Shown one piece after another: positions 34,144-42,734 of a DNA stretch of 64,000 nucleotides. This stretch comes from Paenibacillus harenae DSM 16969 (GTDB taxonomy: Bacteria > Bacillota > Bacilli > Paenibacillales > Paenibacillaceae), in the NCBI RefSeq assembly GCF_000422465.1, contig NZ_KE383845.1:170241-234240 (forward strand), in the 5' to 3' direction. Numbering within the stretch: position 1 is the stretch's first letter; every line of letters begins with the position of its first letter. The position numbers were made by a program, and so were the translations under genes. Under the pieces are notes generated by a model. The model ran no database searches. It was not told the origin of the DNA and saw nothing but the letters and a program-made list of their open reading frames with translations.

Positions 34144-34809
34144 TCATGCTCTCGTATAAGGGTTGTTCGCCATCTCATAGCCGATCGTCGTCCGGCCGCC
34201 GTGTCCGGGATATACGATGATATCCGGGCTCAGCTTATACAGCTTCGTTCGAATGGAATCGTACAGATCCCTCTCGCGTCCGCCCGGCAGGTCGGTCCGG
34301 CCAACCGACAGACGGAACAATACGTCGCCTGAGAACAGGTGGCTGCCGCATAAGAAGCTCACGCTGCCCGGTGAATGGCCTGGGGTATGCATCACCCGGA
34401 AGGCATGCCCGAGCAGCTTCAACGTTTGTCCTTCCTCAAGCGCGTATTCCGCGGCGTCCGTCGAGAGCGGAGGCGTGACATCCTGCCAGCGCATAGAACC
34501 GTTCTTACGCGGGTCGGTCAGCCAGTCGGCCTCGAGATCATGAATATAGACCGGGCAGCCCGCCGCCTTGCGCACCTCGTCCACTCCGCCCATATGGTCG
34601 AAATGGGCATGCGTCAGCAGAATGGCTTCCACCTTCACGCCTTCCAGCCGCTCCAGCAGCCGCTTCGGATTCATGCCCGGGTCAATGACGATGGCCCGCT
34701 CCTGCGGTTGTCCGTCGTCTGCCGCGGACGGTTCCTTAACCGAAATCAGATAAGCATTCGTTTGCAGCGGACCGAGTGTAAATGTCTCAATTCTCATCTC
34801 TGTACTCAT
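34144..34809 (-). CDS. MBL-fold metallo-hydrolase (glyoxalase II-like)
   Basis: The 221-residue protein has the metallo-beta-lactamase motif THAHFDHMGG, a later metal ligand in HTPGHSPGSVSF and FSGDVLFR, and the closing VYPGHGGRTTIGYE. The layout is that of glyoxalase II-like YqgX proteins of Bacillota, which hydrolyse thioesters. It lies 22 bases upstream of tex in the same direction and six bases after the thioredoxin-like gene, so the three may be cotranscribed. No strong ribosome site is seen at the start, so the N-terminus is uncertain by a few residues. Confidence 0.85.
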   Translation of the reverse strand: MSTEMRIETFTLGPLQTNAYLISVKEPSAADDGQPQERAIVIDPGMNPKRLLERLEGVKVEAILLTHAHFDHMGGVDEVRKAAGCPVYIHDLEADWLTDPRKNGSMRWQDVTPPLSTDAAEYALEEGQTLKLLGHAFRVMHTPGHSPGSVSFLCGSHLFSGDVLFRLSVGRTDLPGGRERDLYDSIRTKLYKLSPDIIVYPGHGGRTTIGYEMANNPYTRA

Positions 34810-34815
34810 AGCTGC

Positions 34816-35382
34816 TTAGAACGACTCCAGCAAAGTGCGAAGCTCTTTGACGATAACGGCTTGATAACCGCTGCCCTCGCCGTAACGGCGTCCCATCTCC
34901 TGCCGGGCAGCCGTAAGATTGTCCTGATAATCAGCGGCATCACGGTCCGGATTCGCCTGCTTGAACGCAATCATCGCCTCCTGCACATGGCTTGGACGCG
35001 GTCCCCATTGGCCGAGCACGGCGCCGCCCGTGTCTGCGAAGATGACAACCGGAATCGAGCGTCCGCCCATGGTCAGAAACTGATCCATCGTATCCAGATT
35101 TTCTTCCATAATGAGAACGTCAATCGGAATCCCGCTGTTTTCCAGCGCCCGGAATACAACCGGAATATTGCGGACCACATCGCCGCACCAGTCCGCCATC
35201 AAGATCAGGCAGCGGAGATCGTCGCGATTATTCAGCGATTCAAAAAACGACTTGTCGCTTTCATCCGTCCACTCGAATTTGTCCGACCAGCCGATGAACT
35301 GCTCTTTATTTTTGGTCATTCCGTCAATGAATTGCTGCGGGCTGATCCCTTTGCCCAGCTTTTCTGCTACGCTTTTGCTCAT
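34816..35382 (-). CDS. Thioredoxin-like protein with a degenerate active site
   Basis: The 188-residue protein has a thioredoxin-like core (about 65-150): LILMADWCGDVVRNIPVVFRALE, then RSIPVVIFADTGG with the conserved cis-proline. The usual WCxxC motif is reduced to WCGDV, leaving one cysteine, so it cannot do ordinary dithiol exchange. It may act as a monothiol protein or a bacillithiol-dependent reductant, but this is inference. GAGGG precedes the start. It sits between a DedA gene and the metallo-hydrolase on the same strand. Confidence 0.75.
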   Translation of the reverse strand: MSKSVAEKLGKGISPQQFIDGMTKNKEQFIGWSDKFEWTDESDKSFFESLNNRDDLRCLILMADWCGDVVRNIPVVFRALENSGIPIDVLIMEENLDTMDQFLTMGGRSIPVVIFADTGGAVLGQWGPRPSHVQEAMIAFKQANPDRDAADYQDNLTAARQEMGRRYGEGSGYQAVIVKELRTLLESF

Positions 35383-35443
35383 GAGTATCCCTCTTTCATC
35401 ATTTATTAACGGCTATGTACGCAATCTTCTCCCATAGTATACC

Positions 35444-36052
35444 TTAAAACTTTTTGGCTCTGCGAATATACAGCACCAGTACAATAATGATGCATACGCC
35501 GATAATGGCATAAGCAATGTTCGAATAGATATCCATAAATTCGACGATTTCCGTCCAATTGTCCCCGACTGCCGCCCCGATGGATACAAGAAGCGAATTC
35601 CAAATCAGCGTACCGACCGTCGTGAACAACAAGAAAGGAACGAACTTCATGTGGGACATGCCTGCAGGAAGCGAGATCAGGCTGCGGATAAGGGGGACCA
35701 TCCGGCAGAGGAACACCGCCCAATAGCCGTACTTTTCGAACCAGGCATCCGCTTTGCGTATGTCTTCCTTCTTCACCCGGAGGACGCGGCCCCATTTGTC
35801 GATAATTTTCTCCAGTCTCTCTACGCCCAGCAGATGACCGACATAATACAAAATAATGGCTCCAATGACCGAACCGAGCGTAGCCGTTACAATGACGCCG
35901 AGCGGCGTGAGGCTTGTGTAGGTCGTCATGAAACCTCCGAACGTCAGAATGACCTCCGAAGGAATGGGCGGGAACAAATTCTCAAGCGCAATCATTAATA
36001 AAATGCCAAAATAACCGTACTGCTCCATAATATCCGTAATCCAGCTCTCCAT
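35444..36052 (-). CDS. DedA-family membrane protein (second copy)
   Basis: This is a 202-residue VTT/DedA protein with LFPPIPSEVILTFGGFM near the N-terminus, GHLLGVERLEKIIDKWG, and CRMVPLIRSLISLPAGMSHMKFVPFLLFT, followed by hydrophobic segments. It is more like classic DedA/YngC/YqjA than the paralog at 26799, which has the variant LPIPPGNSTL. GGAGGTAAAGG precedes the ATG. The likely role is lipid-carrier or phospholipid translocation. Confidence 0.9.
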   Translation of the reverse strand: MESWITDIMEQYGYFGILLMIALENLFPPIPSEVILTFGGFMTTYTSLTPLGVIVTATLGSVIGAIILYYVGHLLGVERLEKIIDKWGRVLRVKKEDIRKADAWFEKYGYWAVFLCRMVPLIRSLISLPAGMSHMKFVPFLLFTTVGTLIWNSLLVSIGAAVGDNWTEIVEFMDIYSNIAYAIIGVCIIIVLVLYIRRAKKF

Positions 36053-36264
36053 CCTTTACCTCCATCAATGACATGCGATGAACCAAGCAGAAATTCTGTC
36101 GGCGTCCTTGTCTGAAGACTCCAAGTCTTATCTTTGGACAACCTGCTCAATCGCTCTCGCTATTTTAACATATGGATGCGAGGGCCTTCCACTTTTGTCA
36201 TGGTCTGACAAGCTGCCGCATAGACTAGCCTTAACCGATAAGAACAGGTGAGGTGGTCATTTTT

Positions 36265-36711
36265 ATGTCCAAAGTATTTATTGTTACCAAGAGGCATATT
36301 CAGCTCTGGATCGTAGTGGCGGTATTGATTATTTTGGCCGGCGTCTACTTAAGCTGGAACCAGTCGCGTACGGTCAGCGGACAAGCCAGGGAGGCGCGCG
36401 TCATTCAGTTGGTGACCGGGGAGTTTAAGACAACCACCGCCGACGGCAAAGAGCTGGAAGTGTACCGCTGGGATCCAGGAACTGTGCATGTGGAGAAAGG
36501 CGAGCTGATCGAGCTGCAAATCAGCGGCGTGAACGGCAATAGCCATCCTTTTGTCGTGGAAGGGCTTGGGATCCGGGGAGAAGTCACGAAGGGGAAAACA
36601 ACGACTGTGCGATTTACCGCGGAGAAGGAAGGCACCTACCCCATCCTGTGCTTGACTCACACCGATATGCGTCATGGCGGCCCTATGGTCGGCTATATTG
36701 TCGTAGATTAA
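36265..36711 (+). CDS. Membrane-anchored cupredoxin-domain protein
   Basis: The 148-residue protein begins with a basic head and one hydrophobic helix (about 9-29) that acts as signal or anchor. A cupredoxin fold follows. Candidate copper ligands are the His in SHPFVVEG, the Cys and His in PILCLTHTDMRHGG and the Met just after, the order His-Cys-His-Met of type 1 or related copper sites. It likely binds copper outside the cell for electron transfer or copper handling. I prefer ATG 36265, eight bases after AGGTGG, over a GTG at 36253. Confidence 0.78.
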   Translation: MSKVFIVTKRHIQLWIVVAVLIILAGVYLSWNQSRTVSGQAREARVIQLVTGEFKTTTADGKELEVYRWDPGTVHVEKGELIELQISGVNGNSHPFVVEGLGIRGEVTKGKTTTVRFTAEKEGTYPILCLTHTDMRHGGPMVGYIVVD

Positions 36712-36786
36712 GGACAACATTCGCGTGTCTTAGTGACCTTCGCTGCCCCGTGCGCATACATATGGGGTAGAGAGGAGTCGGTTATC

Positions 36787-37098
36787 GTGAAAGCAAACGC
36801 CCAGAAGCACACCGCCGGCTATCCGAGCGCGCGAAAAATACGAAGAGCCTGCAGCAACGAGCTGTATCGCACCGTTAAACGAATGAAGATATGGATTCCG
36901 AAGGAACAAATGGGGAAGGCTGAAGAGCTGTACTTCAAGAAGGTGGTCCTCAACCTGAAGTGGATCGTCGAGAACGAAAGCAACCGTAAGGTGCAGGCCG
37001 ATTGGTGGGACGAGAATGTCAGCGCTGATATCGCCGAGCTGTGGGGGGTTAACCGCGATACGTTATGCGCAGCCTTCCGGGATGCTTACGGAGGATGA
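36787..37098 (+). CDS. Uncharacterised 103-residue basic protein
   Basis: The protein is soluble, rich in Arg, Lys and Trp, with a helical pattern (RKIRRACSNELYRTVKRMKIWIPKEQ) and no cysteine pair or membrane segment. Such proteins occur in Paenibacillus without a known role, sometimes labelled dehydrogenase with no support. The start is GTG at 36787, nine bases after GAGGAG. It follows the cupredoxin gene and ends at a good terminator. Confidence 0.65.
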   Translation: MKANAQKHTAGYPSARKIRRACSNELYRTVKRMKIWIPKEQMGKAEELYFKKVVLNLKWIVENESNRKVQADWWDENVSADIAELWGVNRDTLCAAFRDAYGG

Positions 37099-37100
37099 GA

Positions 37101-37140
37101 GAAAGAAAACCTGACCGTTTAGGCGGTCAGGTTTCTTTTG
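37101..37140. terminator. Bidirectional terminator
   Basis: GAAAACCTGACCG pairs with CGGTCAGGTTTCTTTT around TTTAGG. It separates the plus-strand gene ending at 37098 from the convergent sspH. Confidence 0.92.
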
Positions 37141-37154
37141 GCATGTCGTTTATT

Positions 37155-37343
37155 TCACTGCTGCCCCGCTTCCACTAATTGGTCGCAGGACACCTTTTTC
37201 GTATTTACCGGGTTGTTATTGATCGTGACGGTTGCCGTTCCGCTTGATTCGTCCACATTTTCGATCCAGACCGGGTCCTCGTCCAGCTTCACCTTAAACG
37301 TCTGCTCCGAATTGAAAATTTCCATCGCGCGAGCTGTATCCAT
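37155..37343 (-). CDS. sspH: H-type small acid-soluble spore protein
   Basis: The 62-residue protein begins MDTARAMEIFNS and contains PVWIENVDESSGTATV, which matches the H-type SASP family (ARxxEI..., xPVxI..VDE..GTA). These minor SASPs are made in the forespore and kept in the spore core. AGGAGG lies upstream of the ATG. It supports an endospore-forming host. No sigma-G promoter was assigned. Confidence 0.8.
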   Translation of the reverse strand: MDTARAMEIFNSEQTFKVKLDEDPVWIENVDESSGTATVTINNNPVNTKKVSCDQLVEAGQQ

Positions 37344-37381
37344 TGCATCCGCACCTCCTGATCCCTATTATAGATCCTGCT

Positions 37382-37564
37382 TTATTTGGTCTCCTGCTCC
37401 ATCGTATCGGTGGTCGATTCGTCGATTAAGCCGTTCTGCATCGTGACGTTGCCGCCGCCCAATCCTTCATTTACCATCCTGTCAATATCCATAAAATAAT
37501 CGTCCCGGCCCTCATGCTTCGGCTCAGCCGATGTCAGATTTTCTTGATCATTCGTATCGGTCAC
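37382..37564 (-). CDS. Uncharacterised 60-residue acidic protein
   Basis: The peptide is acidic and polar with a central YFMDIDRMVNEGLGGGNVTM segment. It has no signal or membrane segment. The start is GTG, seven bases after GGAGGAG, a strong sign of translation. It lies just before sspH on the same strand and may be a small sporulation protein, but this is only from position and size. Confidence 0.6.
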   Translation of the reverse strand: MTDTNDQENLTSAEPKHEGRDDYFMDIDRMVNEGLGGGNVTMQNGLIDESTTDTMEQETK

Positions 37565-37667
37565 TGGATTCTCCTCCTGTTTGCAGCAATTTACTCGAAC
37601 GGCTCATTTGGAAGCCATCACGAAAAATATGCCCGAAAACGATGCCCGTCATGCATCCGTCCGCCGC

Positions 37668-39098
37668 TCAAAGCAGCGGAGAGAGCATATATAGGATGGA
37701 CTCTGCCGTTTTCTGGCGCTTCGGCCTTTTTTTAAACTCCTGCAGCGCAAGCTCCCGGCTGTTTTGCAAATCGTTCATGAAATCCGTCTCCAGCCGTCTG
37801 ATCGTTCCTTCGTCAAACAACACCGCATTTATTTCGAAATTGCTGTACAAGCTTCGCATATCGACATTCGCGGTCCCAATCATTGCCAGCATGTCATCGA
37901 CGATCATCACCTTGGCGTGAACGAAGCCTTTCTCATACCGGTATACCTTCACTCCGGCGTCGAGCATTTCCTGGATAAACGATAACGTGGCAAGCAGCAC
38001 AAGCTTTGAATCGCTTGGGCCCGGAATAATCAGCCGGACATCCACCCCGCTGAGCGCTGCCGTTCGAAGTCCCATGACCAACGAGGGATCGGGTATAAAA
38101 TATGGCGTCGTAATGTAGATCCGTGAACTCGCCGCCGTTATCGCCGCGAACATCACCTCTCTTATTTTTTGATCGTTATGCCCCGGCTTGCTTGGCACAA
38201 TCTGCACCCGCTCACGATACTCGCATGGATTCGCCGGCATATAGGCCGCGCTCTCCAGCTTCTCTTTTGCCGCAAAGGACCAATCATTCATGAACAGCTC
38301 CTGCAGAAAATAAACGGAATCGCCCTCCAGCTTCAAATGCGTATCGCGCCAAAAGCCAAGCTTCGGATCCTTGCCCAAATATTCGTCACCGATATTAATT
38401 CCGCCGATAAAACCGACCTTGCCGTCCACGACGACGATTTTGCGATGGTTGCGGAAGTTTAATCTTCTGTCGAAAAACGCAATTCGAGGCGGCAAAAAAC
38501 AGGTGGTCTGAATACCCGCCTTCCTCAGCTTGGCGATATAAGCCTCATTTAAATGGAGACTGCCTATCCCGTCATAAACGACGCGGATGACTACACCCTC
38601 GCGTGCTTTTCGAACCAGCACCTCCAAGAAGCGAGTGCCGATCTCATCGTCACGTATCGTATAATAATCCAAATGGATATGATGCTTCGCTTGTTGCAGC
38701 TCCTCCAGTATCGAATCGAATGTCTCGCGCCCGTCAGTCAGCACCGTCGTCTTGTTTCTGCCCGTAATCGGAAAAGGAGCGAGTGCCGTCAGCATCGCGA
38801 ACAGCTTCTTCTGCTCCGCCAGCTGCGCGTTTCCGGCGTCACCGGCATCCTTCACTTGCTCTGACATGCGGCATGCGAAATGCATCGTTTCGTCCTTATA
38901 CGGATCGACCCGCTTGCGTCTTGTGAACTCGCTTCCCAGAATGAAATAGGCGATAAATCCGACGATCGGACAAACAAAGGCGATAAACAGCCACGCCGTC
39001 ATATGCGCAGGCCTTCGATGCTCCAGCCAAAGAATGACGGCCAATTGCGCAACATAGAGGAGCAATGCAACAATAAGCCATAAAAGCCACATCCCCAA
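37668..39098 (-). CDS. cls: Cardiolipin synthase
   Basis: The 476-residue enzyme has two N-terminal transmembrane helices (about 1-55) and two phospholipase-D domains with HxKxxxxD motifs: HRKIVVVDG (about residue 215) and HAKVMIVDD (about 395). It joins two phosphatidylglycerol molecules to make cardiolipin in the membrane. The start is probably TTG at 39098, seven bases after GAGGTG; an ATG two codons later is also possible. It stands alone. Confidence 0.94.
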   Translation of the reverse strand: MGMWLLWLIVALLLYVAQLAVILWLEHRRPAHMTAWLFIAFVCPIVGFIAYFILGSEFTRRKRVDPYKDETMHFACRMSEQVKDAGDAGNAQLAEQKKLFAMLTALAPFPITGRNKTTVLTDGRETFDSILEELQQAKHHIHLDYYTIRDDEIGTRFLEVLVRKAREGVVIRVVYDGIGSLHLNEAYIAKLRKAGIQTTCFLPPRIAFFDRRLNFRNHRKIVVVDGKVGFIGGINIGDEYLGKDPKLGFWRDTHLKLEGDSVYFLQELFMNDWSFAAKEKLESAAYMPANPCEYRERVQIVPSKPGHNDQKIREVMFAAITAASSRIYITTPYFIPDPSLVMGLRTAALSGVDVRLIIPGPSDSKLVLLATLSFIQEMLDAGVKVYRYEKGFVHAKVMIVDDMLAMIGTANVDMRSLYSNFEINAVLFDEGTIRRLETDFMNDLQNSRELALQEFKKRPKRQKTAESILYMLSPLL

Positions 39099-39244
39099 GT
39101 CCGATCACCTCTCTTCCTCGTTACCCGAAGCAGTTCACAGGTTTCTCTAGTTTGGGCTGCTCCCTGCCATCGTATACGGGAACAAACAGAAACGCCTATC
39201 GGTAAGCTCTTATAAGTAATAAACTTATAATTTACTTAGAATTG

Positions 39245-39287
39245 AAATAAGCCCGTCCGACTCTAAACGAATCGAACGGGCTTATTT
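39245..39287. terminator. Terminator at the end of the glycan cluster
   Basis: AAATAAGCCCGT pairs with ACGGGCTTATTT, T-rich on both sides. It follows the last gene of the minus-strand polysaccharide cluster. Confidence 0.9.
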
Positions 39288-39303
39288 CAGGCTGCTGCCC
39301 CTA

Positions 39304-40275
39304 TTATAGTTCCATCGGGGTTCCGGAACCGGTATTCTCTATTTGCTTGAAAATAACGCGGTGCATGACTAGACGTCTGCTTAAGAAAGACGGCAACCGC
39401 CTGTAATGCAGGCCAAGCTTGTAGCCGATCAGTTTAGCTGCCGCTTCCGCAATCAGCTTAGGTATTAGCAGCCACTTGCCCGTACGAACAAGCTCCTGCA
39501 GCTGCAGCTTCACCAGTCTGGAGCCCGCTTTGCCCACCGTGCTGTAAGGGGTGATCCACGTATTGCAGCGCATCGATACGCCGTTATCGAAATATCTTCT
39601 GAACTGCTGTCCGATCGAGTAATCGTGCGAGTGATACACAACGGCTTCAGAGCAATAGGCTGTGCGGTAACCGCTCAAGATGCATCTGGCCGCCATAAAT
39701 AGATCCTCATTGAAAATAACCGGCTCCTGGAAGCGTCCCATTTCCTCGAATACCTTCCTTTTTATAGCCGCACATACATTGGAACAGAAGAACGTTTTGA
39801 TCCCGAGTGTTTCAATTTGCTCATACGATTTGATCTCCGATTGCTCCGGGTAATTATGCTGCCGGGCGAGTCGCTCCAGATCACTTGCACCCGGTCTTGC
39901 CAGCTGCCGGGCATATGCATATACGACATTCTCTTCGGACAGCAGCGGCTTCGTCAGCTGTTCGATGAGCCGTTCGTCATAGGGAAGCGCGTCCTGCGTC
40001 ATGAAGAGCAGAATGTCTCCCGCAGCCTGCTCCGCCGCCCGGTTCCGGGTGCCGCCGTGATCGAATTCGCTGCGCTCTACGGAGAAGAGACGAGCCCCCG
40101 CTTCTTGCGCTCTCTCTTGCGTTCCATCGTTAGATTGTGAATCAATAATAATGATTTCATAAGGCTTGACCGTTTGCCCTTGCAGCCGTTCGATAAGACC
40201 GGTTAGCTCGGTTCCTGCATTTAATGTCGGGATAATGACGGATACTTTAGGCGCTGATCCGTTGTCAGTAAGCAT
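39304..40275 (-). CDS. Family 2 glycosyltransferase (rhamnosyltransferase-like)
   Basis: The 323-residue protein is an inverting GT-A enzyme: VSVIIPTLNAG at the N-terminus, IIIDSQSNDGTQ, the acidic motif FMTQDALP and the later FNEDLFMAARCILSGY. The FDHGGTRNRAA segment is common in RfbF-like rhamnosyltransferases. It overlaps the preceding sugar-phosphate transferase gene by 11 bases, which implies coupling. It probably adds rhamnose early in glycan assembly, since dTDP-rhamnose genes lie nearby. Confidence 0.82.
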   Translation of the reverse strand: MLTDNGSAPKVSVIIPTLNAGTELTGLIERLQGQTVKPYEIIIIDSQSNDGTQERAQEAGARLFSVERSEFDHGGTRNRAAEQAAGDILLFMTQDALPYDERLIEQLTKPLLSEENVVYAYARQLARPGASDLERLARQHNYPEQSEIKSYEQIETLGIKTFFCSNVCAAIKRKVFEEMGRFQEPVIFNEDLFMAARCILSGYRTAYCSEAVVYHSHDYSIGQQFRRYFDNGVSMRCNTWITPYSTVGKAGSRLVKLQLQELVRTGKWLLIPKLIAEAAAKLIGYKLGLHYRRLPSFLSRRLVMHRVIFKQIENTGSGTPMEL

Positions 40276-41671
40276 TTTTGTTGATCAAGCCTTTCAGTAT
40301 GGTCTTGAAAATAATTTTGATATCAAATAAGAACGACCAATTCTCAATATAAAAAATATCGTGCATAATGCGGTCTTGAATCGACGTGTCGCCGCGCAGG
40401 CCGTTCGTCTGGGCCCAGCCCGTAATACCGGGACGAATCTGATGCTTAATCATATATTTCGGAATTTCCTCTTTGAATTGATTTACGAAATAAGGACGCT
40501 CCGGCCGAGGCCCGACCACGCTCATATGCCCGAGCAGCACGTTGAAGAACTGCGGCAGCTCATCCAGGCTCGTGCGGCGCAGGAACGCGCCGAACCGCGT
40601 CCGCCGCGGATCGTTCTCCACCGTCCACTGCGTATCGGATGCCGTATCCGACTGGACATGCATGGAACGGAACTTGAACATGTGGAACGTCTTGCGGTCC
40701 AATCCCATCCGCTCCTGCTTGAACAGAATCGGGCCGGGGGAAGTCAGCTTGAGACCTATAATAATAAACAGCATAATTGGTAAGGTTAGAAGGATAGCCA
40801 TAATCGAAAAAGCAATGTCGAACCAACGTTTCAAAATCCGGTTGCTCAGTTCGTCAAGCGGTACGTCGCGAACGTTAATGAGCGGAATGCCCGCAAAATT
40901 ATCGAAGAACGGTCTCGCCGGCAGCAGATCGAAGAAATCGGGGATAATGAGCGTCTTCACGCCCGTCTGCTCGCAGATCTCGATAATCTCCGCATACTTC
41001 GCGTGAGCGTCCAGCGGAAGCGCAATGATGACTTCATCGATGGGGTTGTTCTCGAGCTTCCTCTTCAAGTCGTCCAGCCTGCCGATAATCGGCTTCAAGT
41101 CCCGATACTCGGGGACGTGCTCCGTTTGAAAGTCATCCAGAAAGCCAACGACCTCGTAGCCAAGCTCAGGATACTGCTGAAGGTTCGTATAGAAGCCTCT
41201 TCCAACCGAACCCGCCCCTACGATAAGTACAAATCGTTTGTTGTAACCGCGGCGGCGGAGCGAGGAAAGTGTCGCCTTGACCCAATAGCGGTATGTAGCA
41301 ATCGCAATGAAATTCATGATGAAGAATATGGCGAGAAATTCGCGGGAAATGTGTACTTCTCTCGTGATAAAGAACAAACTAAGCAGCCCAAGGAAGCTGA
41401 ACAATTGAATTTGCAGGATCTTCAACACTTCATGCGAATAATTTCTTCGACGCTTCGGCGAATAAAACTGGAGGTAGAAGCCTACCAGGACTGCCGAGAA
41501 GGAGTAAATCGTCCCCCACAATAAGTAGGTCGAGAACGGTACAGAGTCTATGCTGGGGAGTATCCCGCTGTAAAATTTAAGCCAATAGGCGGCCAGAAAC
41601 ACGACCAAAGTGATGAACAAATCCGCAAGCATATATAATTGCGTCAGAAACCGTTGGTTTTGTCGGAGCAT
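40265..41671 (-). CDS. Polyprenyl-phosphate sugar-1-phosphate transferase (initiating enzyme)
   Basis: The 468-residue protein has four N-terminal transmembrane helices, a Rossmann-like CoA-binding domain (about 140-265, VGAGSVGRGFY) and a C-terminal bacterial sugar transferase domain with its own helix. That domain carries KRWFDIAFSI, FKQERMGLDRKTFHMFKFRSM and the LPQFFNVLLGHMSVVGPRP signature. It moves glucose- or galactose-1-phosphate to undecaprenyl phosphate and so starts the lipid-linked glycan. It is WbaP/WcaJ-like and fits the WsaP/WsfP position in S-layer glycan clusters. Confidence 0.92.
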   Translation of the reverse strand: MLRQNQRFLTQLYMLADLFITLVVFLAAYWLKFYSGILPSIDSVPFSTYLLWGTIYSFSAVLVGFYLQFYSPKRRRNYSHEVLKILQIQLFSFLGLLSLFFITREVHISREFLAIFFIMNFIAIATYRYWVKATLSSLRRRGYNKRFVLIVGAGSVGRGFYTNLQQYPELGYEVVGFLDDFQTEHVPEYRDLKPIIGRLDDLKRKLENNPIDEVIIALPLDAHAKYAEIIEICEQTGVKTLIIPDFFDLLPARPFFDNFAGIPLINVRDVPLDELSNRILKRWFDIAFSIMAILLTLPIMLFIIIGLKLTSPGPILFKQERMGLDRKTFHMFKFRSMHVQSDTASDTQWTVENDPRRTRFGAFLRRTSLDELPQFFNVLLGHMSVVGPRPERPYFVNQFKEEIPKYMIKHQIRPGITGWAQTNGLRGDTSIQDRIMHDIFYIENWSFLFDIKIIFKTILKGLINKNAY

Positions 41672-41771
41672 TTCGCCGATTTCACCTGCATTCTCTTATA
41701 TTTCGACTCTATCAGCATTGTATCAAATATAGGCTCATTCGAGAACCCTAAATATTACCACTTATTTCAAC

Positions 41772-42734
41772 TTACGGCTGGATTTGTGGTTTATGACTCT
41801 TGGATTGATGTACTTTGTTCAATATCCAACTCCGCTTTTGCAGCATCCTGGGAAGTGATTTAAGGATGAACGGCCAGCATGCTAATAAACCGGGCTCGCG
41901 AAGCACAATGTAGCCCAGCTTGACGGCTTCTGACGCCAGGATCAACGGGATCGTAACAAATGAATGCCAGCCAAAAGTCTCGTTTTTCACTAAAGTGAAA
42001 AATTGATTTTGATAGGAATGCCTTCGTACGAATAAAGGGATGTTTCCTCGTCCGCCCTTCTTCCAGCCCCGATGATGAGCCGCATGAGCGGTGGCCACAT
42101 AATAAGAGGTCCATCCAAGCTTCTGAGCACGCCATGCCACGTCAACGTCTTCCTTATAGGCAAAGAAGTCCTCGTCAAAAAATTGGCCTTCCATTGCAAT
42201 GTCCTTTATCATGGCGCTTCGATAAACGGCGGCGGCTCCGGATACGCCGAATATAGAACGGGATTCATTCCAATTCGCCGATGGTTCGCCTGCTGCAAGA
42301 TCATAACCTTGTCTGTTCCGCTTCATGCCGATTCCTGCGCTATCCATGATAGCGGGGTTATCGGCAAAAACAAGCTTTCCTGTTGCGCTTCCGATCCGTG
42401 GTTCCCGTTCCATAACTTCGATAATTTCAGCAACATAAGAAGGGGAAAGCGTAACGTCCGGATTCAGAACGAGCACATAATCGGAAAGGGTTTGGCGGAT
42501 TGCCTGATTCTGGCCTCCCGCAAACCCGTTATTTACATCGTTCGCTATAAAATGAACCTTCTCTGCATATTGCTGCACGTACTTAGCGGTGCCATCAAAA
42601 GAAGCATTATCGATCACGATAATGCTTTCTATAGGATGACTTTGCTTGAATACCGCTTTTAGGCAATCTTCTATATCCTTTTCACTATTAAAGGTAACGA
42701 TACAAACACTTACTGTAGGCATAGCTTTTATCAC
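41772..42734 (-). CDS. Family 2 glycosyltransferase
   Basis: The 320-residue GT-A enzyme has VSVCIVTFNSEKDIEDCL, IVIDNASFDGT, VLNPDVTLSPSYV (DxD region) and FFAYKEDVDVAWRAQKLGW, with a C-terminal hydrophobic patch. It resembles rhamnosyltransferases of the WbbL type. The start GTG overlaps the rmlD stop by four bases (GTGA), so translation is coupled to dTDP-rhamnose synthesis; an ATG at 42722 is the alternative. Confidence 0.84.
   Translation of the reverse strand: MIKAMPTVSVCIVTFNSEKDIEDCLKAVFKQSHPIESIIVIDNASFDGTAKYVQQYAEKVHFIANDVNNGFAGGQNQAIRQTLSDYVLVLNPDVTLSPSYVAEIIEVMEREPRIGSATGKLVFADNPAIMDSAGIGMKRNRQGYDLAAGEPSANWNESRSIFGVSGAAAVYRSAMIKDIAMEGQFFDEDFFAYKEDVDVAWRAQKLGWTSYYVATAHAAHHRGWKKGGRGNIPLFVRRHSYQNQFFTLVKNETFGWHSFVTIPLILASEAVKLGYIVLREPGLLACWPFILKSLPRMLQKRSWILNKVHQSKSHKPQIQP

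Noticed and set aside
34375..35409. Long 344-codon frame on the plus strand
   Set aside because: It is antisense to two well-supported genes (metallo-hydrolase and thioredoxin-like) and has no recognisable domain.
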